Source: Sneathiella sp. (GTDB taxonomy: Bacteria; Pseudomonadota; Alphaproteobacteria; Sneathiellales; Sneathiellaceae). Taken from it: a DNA stretch of 38,920 nucleotides. Both the position numbers and the translations under genes were made by a program. The stretch's first letter is position 1. Each line of letters begins with the position of its first letter. Below the pieces are notes generated by a model. That model was not told where the DNA came from, did not search any database, and was given only the letters and a program-made list of their open reading frames with translations. The stretch is from positions 1 to 38,920 of the forward strand of contig PAKP01000010.1 of assembly GCA_002706985.1 (NCBI GenBank), given 5' to 3'. Of the stretch, positions 35,191-38,920 are shown one piece after another.

Positions 35191-35622
35191 ATGCCTCTAT
35201 ACGAGACAGTTATTATTGCGCGTCAGGATATTTCCAGCCAGCAGGTGGAAACACTGACAGAAGCCGCATCCGCTTTCGTCACCGACGGCGGCGGCAAGGT
35301 TGCCAAGGTTGAACACTGGGGCCTTCGCAATCTCGCCTACAAGATCAAGAAAAACCGCAAGGGACATTACGTCCTCCTCAACATCGACGCTCCGGCCGAT
35401 GCCGTGAAGGAAATGGAACGCAACCTGCGTCTCAATGAAGACGTGCTGCGCCACATGACCATCAAGGTCGACGAGTTGGAAGAAGGCGATAGCGTCATGC
35501 TGCAGAGCCGCAGCTCCCGTCCCGATCGCCGCCGCGATCGCGATGACGACGATGATGACCGGAACACATCTGACAAAGATGACGAAACCGCTGATGACAG
35601 CACCGAGAAGGAGGACGCATAA
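35191..35622 (+). CDS. rpsF: 30S ribosomal protein S6
   Basis: S6 binds S18 on the platform of the small subunit. The 143-residue protein has the family core ([32 protein letters not shown]) to about residue 95, then a charged tail with an [12 protein letters not shown] run and further acidic residues. AAGGAG lies 8 nt before the ATG. Its stop codon overlaps the start of rpsR (TAATG). Confidence 0.98.
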   Translation: MPLYETVIIARQDISSQQVETLTEAASAFVTDGGGKVAKVEHWGLRNLAYKIKKNRKGHYVLLNIDAPADAVKEMERNLRLNEDVLRHMTIKVDELEEGDSVMLQSRSSRPDRRRDRDDDDDDRNTSDKDDETADDSTEKEDA

Positions 35623-35858
35623 TGGCCGACGCACAACGCCGCCCGTTTTTCCGTCGCCGCAAGACCTGCCCGTTTACCGGGGAAGGCGCGCCGAAGATTG
35701 ACTATAAGGATGTCAAGCTCCTCCAGCGCTATGTGTCGGAGCGCGGCAAAATCATGCCAAGCCGGATCACCGCCGTTTCCGCGAAGAAACAGCGGGAGCT
35801 GGCCAAGGCGATCAAACGCGCAAGAAACCTCGCCTTGCTGCCGTTTCTTGTAAAGTAA
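35622..35858 (+). CDS. rpsR: 30S ribosomal protein S18
   Basis: The 78-residue basic protein pairs with S6 on the 30S platform. It has [28 protein letters not shown] and [21 protein letters not shown], typical of bacterial S18. The start codon shares one base with the rpsF stop. Confidence 0.98.
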   Translation: MADAQRRPFFRRRKTCPFTGEGAPKIDYKDVKLLQRYVSERGKIMPSRITAVSAKKQRELAKAIKRARNLALLPFLVK

Positions 35859-35863
35859 GAAAG

Positions 35864-35892
35864 CCGGGGGCGACGGTTATGGCCGGCCCCGG
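35864..35892 (+). repeat. GC-rich hairpin between rpsR and the DUF2232 gene
   Basis: CCGGGG (35864-35869) and CCCCGG (35887-35892) are reverse complements around a 17-nt loop. No T-run follows, so it is not a standard terminator; it may set relative expression of the ribosomal and membrane-protein genes. Confidence 0.4.
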
Positions 35893-35904
35893 AAAGATTT
35901 GATA

Positions 35905-36858
35905 ATGGGCAAGGAACTGGTTGTTGCTGTTGCGCTGGGTATCCTGAATACCGCGCTTGTCGCCCTTTCCATATTGGGAAATGTGGGCGGCACCTCCTTC
36001 GGGACAGCCTTTCAGACCGTTGCCTTCTGGATCTTGTCACTGATCCCGCTGTTTGTGTCCGGGTTGGGTTTCGGGTTGCGAAGCGCCCTCATCTCGGTGG
36101 CAACCAGTGTCGTGGTCGCCGCGATTGCGATCGATACGGGCTTTGCCCTCGCCTATGCGGTGATTGCCGGTCTGCCGGTGGTCATCCTGGTACGGCAGGC
36201 ATTGCTCTGGCGGGAAAGTGACGGAACGCGATTCTGGTACCCGGTCGACTATCTGTTGATATGGTGGGCGGGTATCTGCATCGGACTGACGGGGCTGGCC
36301 ATCGGGCTGCTCTATTGGGACGACGCGCTGCGTCAGGGGATGGTCGAGGCGTTCGACCAGATGCTGGTGCAGATGCAGGAGATACAAGGTGTCACCCCGG
36401 CCCTGACCGGAGAGGAATTCGTGAGCTTGATGCCGCAGTTCCTCGGTCCGATATGGGGGATGTTCATTCTGTTGAGCGGCTGCCTGGCGCAAGGCCTGCT
36501 GGTCCGCTTCAAGAAGAATATCCGGCCGACACCGAAGCTGACGAAGATGGCGCTGCCGGGCTGGCTGGCGCTGGCCTTCATCGCGGCAACGGCGTTGAGC
36601 GTCCTGTTCGACACCCCGCTGCCGCTCCTGGGGGCGGTCGTGATTACGCTGGAGACGCTGTTCTTCCTGCAGGGAATGGCGGTCATCCATGTGGTGTCAC
36701 ACAGATGGAACGGGCGTCCCTTCATTTTGGGGGCGGTCTATATATTGATGATTATAACCTTATGGTTGGTCCTGCTTGTTGCGATATTGGGACTGATGGA
36801 AAATTGGATCGGGTTCAGGCGCCGCTTTGCCGTAACCACGAAGCTGGAGGAAGACTGA
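35905..36858 (+). CDS. DUF2232 family membrane protein
   Basis: An integral membrane protein of 317 residues with about seven to eight hydrophobic segments. Position between rpsR and rplI, length and the overall YybS-like helix pattern match DUF2232, a family of unknown function often found in this operon in Alphaproteobacteria. ATG 35905 is preferred, with GGAAAG about 9 nt upstream; a TTG two codons earlier is also in frame. Its stop overlaps the rplI start by one base. Confidence 0.85.
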   Translation: MGKELVVAVALGILNTALVALSILGNVGGTSFGTAFQTVAFWILSLIPLFVSGLGFGLRSALISVATSVVVAAIAIDTGFALAYAVIAGLPVVILVRQALLWRESDGTRFWYPVDYLLIWWAGICIGLTGLAIGLLYWDDALRQGMVEAFDQMLVQMQEIQGVTPALTGEEFVSLMPQFLGPIWGMFILLSGCLAQGLLVRFKKNIRPTPKLTKMALPGWLALAFIAATALSVLFDTPLPLLGAVVITLETLFFLQGMAVIHVVSHRWNGRPFILGAVYILMIITLWLVLLVAILGLMENWIGFRRRFAVTTKLEED

Positions 36859-37502
36859 TGGAAGTAGTATTACTGGAACGGGTTGAGAAGCTCGGTCAAA
36901 TGGGCGATGTCGTGACGGTGAAGAACGGGTATGCCCGCAATTACCTGTTGCCGCAGAACAAGGCACTCAGGGCAAGCAAGGAAAACCTCGCGGTGTTCGA
37001 AGCCCAGCGCGCCCAGCTGGAAGCGGAAAACCTGAAACAGGCGAAGGAAGCCGAGAAAGTCGGCGAGAAGCTCGATGGCGAATCCGTCGTCCTGATCCGC
37101 GCCGCCTCCGAATCCCAGCAGCTGTACGGCTCGGTCAGCACGCAGGATATCGCGAAAGCCATCACCGAAGGCGGCTTCACGGTCTCGCGCAAGCAGATCA
37201 TCCTGGATAAGGTTCTCAAAACCCTCGGCCTGCATGACATCAAGGTGCGGCTGCATCCGGAAGTCATCGTTTCGGTGACGGTCAACATTGCCCGCTCGAA
37301 CGAGGAAGCGGACATCCAGGCCCGCGGCGAAAGCGTCGAGGAAGTGGCCGAAGCCAAGCTTGACGAGCGTGACGAGGCTGTCGTCAATGTCTTCGAATCC
37401 ACCGCCGATGTGGATGTCGAGGAGCTGGAGCAGGTCGCCGCCGGTGAGATCGACCCCTCCGAGCTGGACGCAGAGCCGGAAGAGAAAAAAGACGACGCGT
37501 AA
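36858..37502 (+). CDS. rplI: 50S ribosomal protein L9
   Basis: L9 binds 23S rRNA and reaches out from the L1 side of the large subunit. The 214-residue protein has the N-terminal signature [27 protein letters not shown] (in parts), a connecting helix and the C-terminal domain to about residue 150. An acidic extension of about 60 residues follows, ending EPEEKKDDA. The ATG at 36858 overlaps the DUF2232 stop; longer upstream reading in this frame is inside that gene and rejected. Confidence 0.97.
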   Translation: MEVVLLERVEKLGQMGDVVTVKNGYARNYLLPQNKALRASKENLAVFEAQRAQLEAENLKQAKEAEKVGEKLDGESVVLIRAASESQQLYGSVSTQDIAKAITEGGFTVSRKQIILDKVLKTLGLHDIKVRLHPEVIVSVTVNIARSNEEADIQARGESVEEVAEAKLDERDEAVVNVFESTADVDVEELEQVAAGEIDPSELDAEPEEKKDDA

Positions 37503-37532
37503 ATCCGCGCCGGACAAACCAACAGGAAAAGC

Positions 37533-37560
37533 GGCGCCCGGTTACGGCGCCGTTTTTTTA
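37533..37560 (+). terminator. intrinsic terminator of the rpsF-rplI operon
   Basis: Perfect 7-bp stem CGGCGCC/GGCGCCG (37533-37539 with 37547-37553), 7-nt loop, then seven T residues. It begins 30 bp after the rplI stop. Confidence 0.92.
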
Positions 37561-37567
37561 TCCCCGT

Positions 37568-37587
37568 AATCCACAGGTTGTGGATTT
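37568..37587. promoter_or_regulatory. palindromic DnaA-box-like site upstream of dnaB
   Basis: AATCCACA (37569-37576) and TGTGGATT (37580-37587) form a perfect 8-bp inverted repeat around GGT. TAATCCACA on the plus strand differs at one base from the consensus DnaA box TTATCCACA; the opposite arm differs at two. It lies 54 bp before the dnaB ATG, directly after the rplI terminator. Confidence 0.5.
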
Positions 37588-37640
37588 GTTTTTCTCGAAG
37601 TAGGCCTACCCTCTCGATTGAATTGTGCTAACATCCACCT

Positions 37641-38920
37641 ATGGAAACGCTCACACTGAATGATGGCCGAGATGACGGCGGAGAGACGACTGGTCCCGGT
37701 TACCGCACCGCGCCACATAATGTGGAAGCCGAGCAGGACCTGATCGGGGCGATCCTCGTCAATAACGACGCGGCGGCGAAGGTTTCCGACTTCCTCAAGC
37801 CCGAGCATTTTGCCGAGGATGTCCATCGCCGCATCTATCAGGCCGCTGTCACCCTGATCGAGCGCGGGGAAATCGCCGATCCGGTGACTCTGAAATCCTA
37901 TTTCGACCGGGACGAGGCGCTGGCCGATATCGGCGGTTCGCAATATCTCGCGCGTCTTGCCGCCTCCGCCACCACCATCATAAATGCGGAGAATTACGGC
38001 CGCCTGATCTATGACCTTGCCATGCGGCGGGAGCTGATCCTGCTGGGCGAGGAAATCGTCAACATCGCCTATGATTCGGAGCTTGAAGAAACCTCCAGCT
38101 CGCAGATCGAGAATGCGGAGCAGAAACTCTTCGCCCTCGCCGAGAACGGCTCTCATGAAGGGGCGCTGATGCCGGTGCGCATGGCCGTCGATGAAACCCT
38201 CAAATCCATCGAGGAGGCGTTCCAGCGCGACGGCAATCTGGTCGGCGCAACCACCGGGCTGAAGGACATGGACGCCAAGCTCGGCGGCCTGCACAAGTCG
38301 GACTTGCTGATCCTCGCCGGGCGCCCGTCCATGGGCAAAACCTCGCTTGCCACCAACATCGCCTATAACGCTGCCAAGGCCCATCATGAGAGCGGTGGCA
38401 AGGAAGGCGCGGTGGTCGGTTTCTTCTCGCTGGAAATGTCCGCCGAGCAGCTGGTTGGCCGTATCCTGGCGGAGGCCACCGAGATCAGTTCCGAGAAACT
38501 CCGCCGCGGCGACCTCACCGACGATGAATTCGCCAACAAGCTGGTGCCGCAGAGCGCGCTCATCTCCGAGCTCCCGCTCTTTATCGACGATACGCCGGCT
38601 CTTTCCATCGCCGCGCTCCGGACCCGGGCGCGCCGCCTGAAACGCAGCCACGGCCTTGGCCTCATCGTCGTCGACTATCTGCAGCTGATGAAGGGCTCCG
38701 GTCGGCGTCAGGATAACCGGGTTCAGGAAATCTCCGAGGTGACGCAGGGGCTTAAAGCCGTCGCCAAGGAACTCGACATCCCCGTCATTGCCCTTTCGCA
38801 GTTGTCCAGACAGGTCGAGAACCGTGATGACAAGCGGCCACAGCTTTCGGACTTGCGCGAATCCGGCTCCATCGAGCAGGACGCCGACGTCGTCATGTTC
38901 GTCTATCGCGAAGCCTATTA
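37641..38920 (+). CDS. dnaB: replicative DNA helicase DnaB (partial)
   Basis: The hexameric helicase unwinds DNA at the replication fork. The frame is open from ATG 37641 to the right edge (426 codons visible), so the last part is missing. The N-terminal primase-interacting domain (PHNVEAEQDLIGAIL) is followed by the RecA-like domain with Walker A GRPSMGKTS, FSLEMSAEQL, Walker B LIVVDYLQLM and ALSQLSR. No intein is seen in the visible part, although dnaB is a common intein site. It has its own upstream region after the rplI terminator. Confidence 0.97.
   Translation, partial: METLTLNDGRDDGGETTGPGYRTAPHNVEAEQDLIGAILVNNDAAAKVSDFLKPEHFAEDVHRRIYQAAVTLIERGEIADPVTLKSYFDRDEALADIGGSQYLARLAASATTIINAENYGRLIYDLAMRRELILLGEEIVNIAYDSELEETSSSQIENAEQKLFALAENGSHEGALMPVRMAVDETLKSIEEAFQRDGNLVGATTGLKDMDAKLGGLHKSDLLILAGRPSMGKTSLATNIAYNAAKAHHESGGKEGAVVGFFSLEMSAEQLVGRILAEATEISSEKLRRGDLTDDEFANKLVPQSALISELPLFIDDTPALSIAALRTRARRLKRSHGLGLIVVDYLQLMKGSGRRQDNRVQEISEVTQGLKAVAKELDIPVIALSQLSRQVENRDDKRPQLSDLRESGSIEQDADVVMFVYREAY

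Noticed and set aside
1..38920. tRNA, rRNA, CRISPR arrays, insertion sequences, integrases
   Set aside because: None could be recognised by reading both strands.

Overview
This window is a stretch of alphaproteobacterial chromosome. It is GC-rich and carries several gene orders typical of the class: a YhdP-like gene divergent from glnE, then bcp; lptF-lptG-lptD-surA-pdxA-rsmA; fabD-fabG-acpP-fabF-mltG with yicC-gmk; and rpsF-rpsR-DUF2232-rplI-dnaB. I cannot fix the order or genus from sequence alone. No tRNA, rRNA, CRISPR array, transposase or integrase was found.

Layout. 1-1132: 5' part of a YhdP/AsmA-like gene, minus strand. 1235-4216: glnE, followed by an AT-rich patch with one probable acquired gene (4269-4787). 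5016-8293: bcp, a DUF455 ferritin-like gene, an M23 peptidase and a bactofilin (cell-shape pair), closed by a terminator facing ndk. 8885-12468: a minus-strand accessory block (ArsR regulator, AHSA1/SRPBCC protein, GFA-like protein, TauD-like dioxygenase, SulP transporter). It is headed by a promoter whose spacer is filled by a perfect palindrome. 12595-19666: ABC-F ATPase and holC-pepA face each other across a mosaic accessory segment. 19802-27354: LPS export and outer-membrane biogenesis (lptF, lptG, lptD, surA) followed by pdxA and rsmA. 27351-34996: the minus-strand fatty-acid synthesis cluster with mltG, an unrecognised Pro/Ala-rich membrane protein, yicC and gmk. 35191-37502: the ribosomal S6/S18/L9 operon. 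37641-end: dnaB, cut by the window edge.

The most unusual part is 14392-17789. The last 93 bp of the ABC-F gene and the last 93 bp of holC each occur twice, as a complete gene end on the outside and a detached diverged copy on the inside. The copies are about 77% and 78% identical. The order is: full ABC-F, HD-GYP gene, detached ABC-F tail, small membrane-protein gene, detached holC tail, FAD oxidoreductase gene, full holC. Differences between the ABC-F tails are largely synonymous, so the inner piece looks like an ABC-F/holC junction taken from a related genome rather than a decayed local duplication. This nested structure, the autoregulatory-looking ArsR promoter, a perfect hairpin touching the HD-GYP start codon, and a DnaA-box-like palindrome before dnaB are the main points for follow-up.
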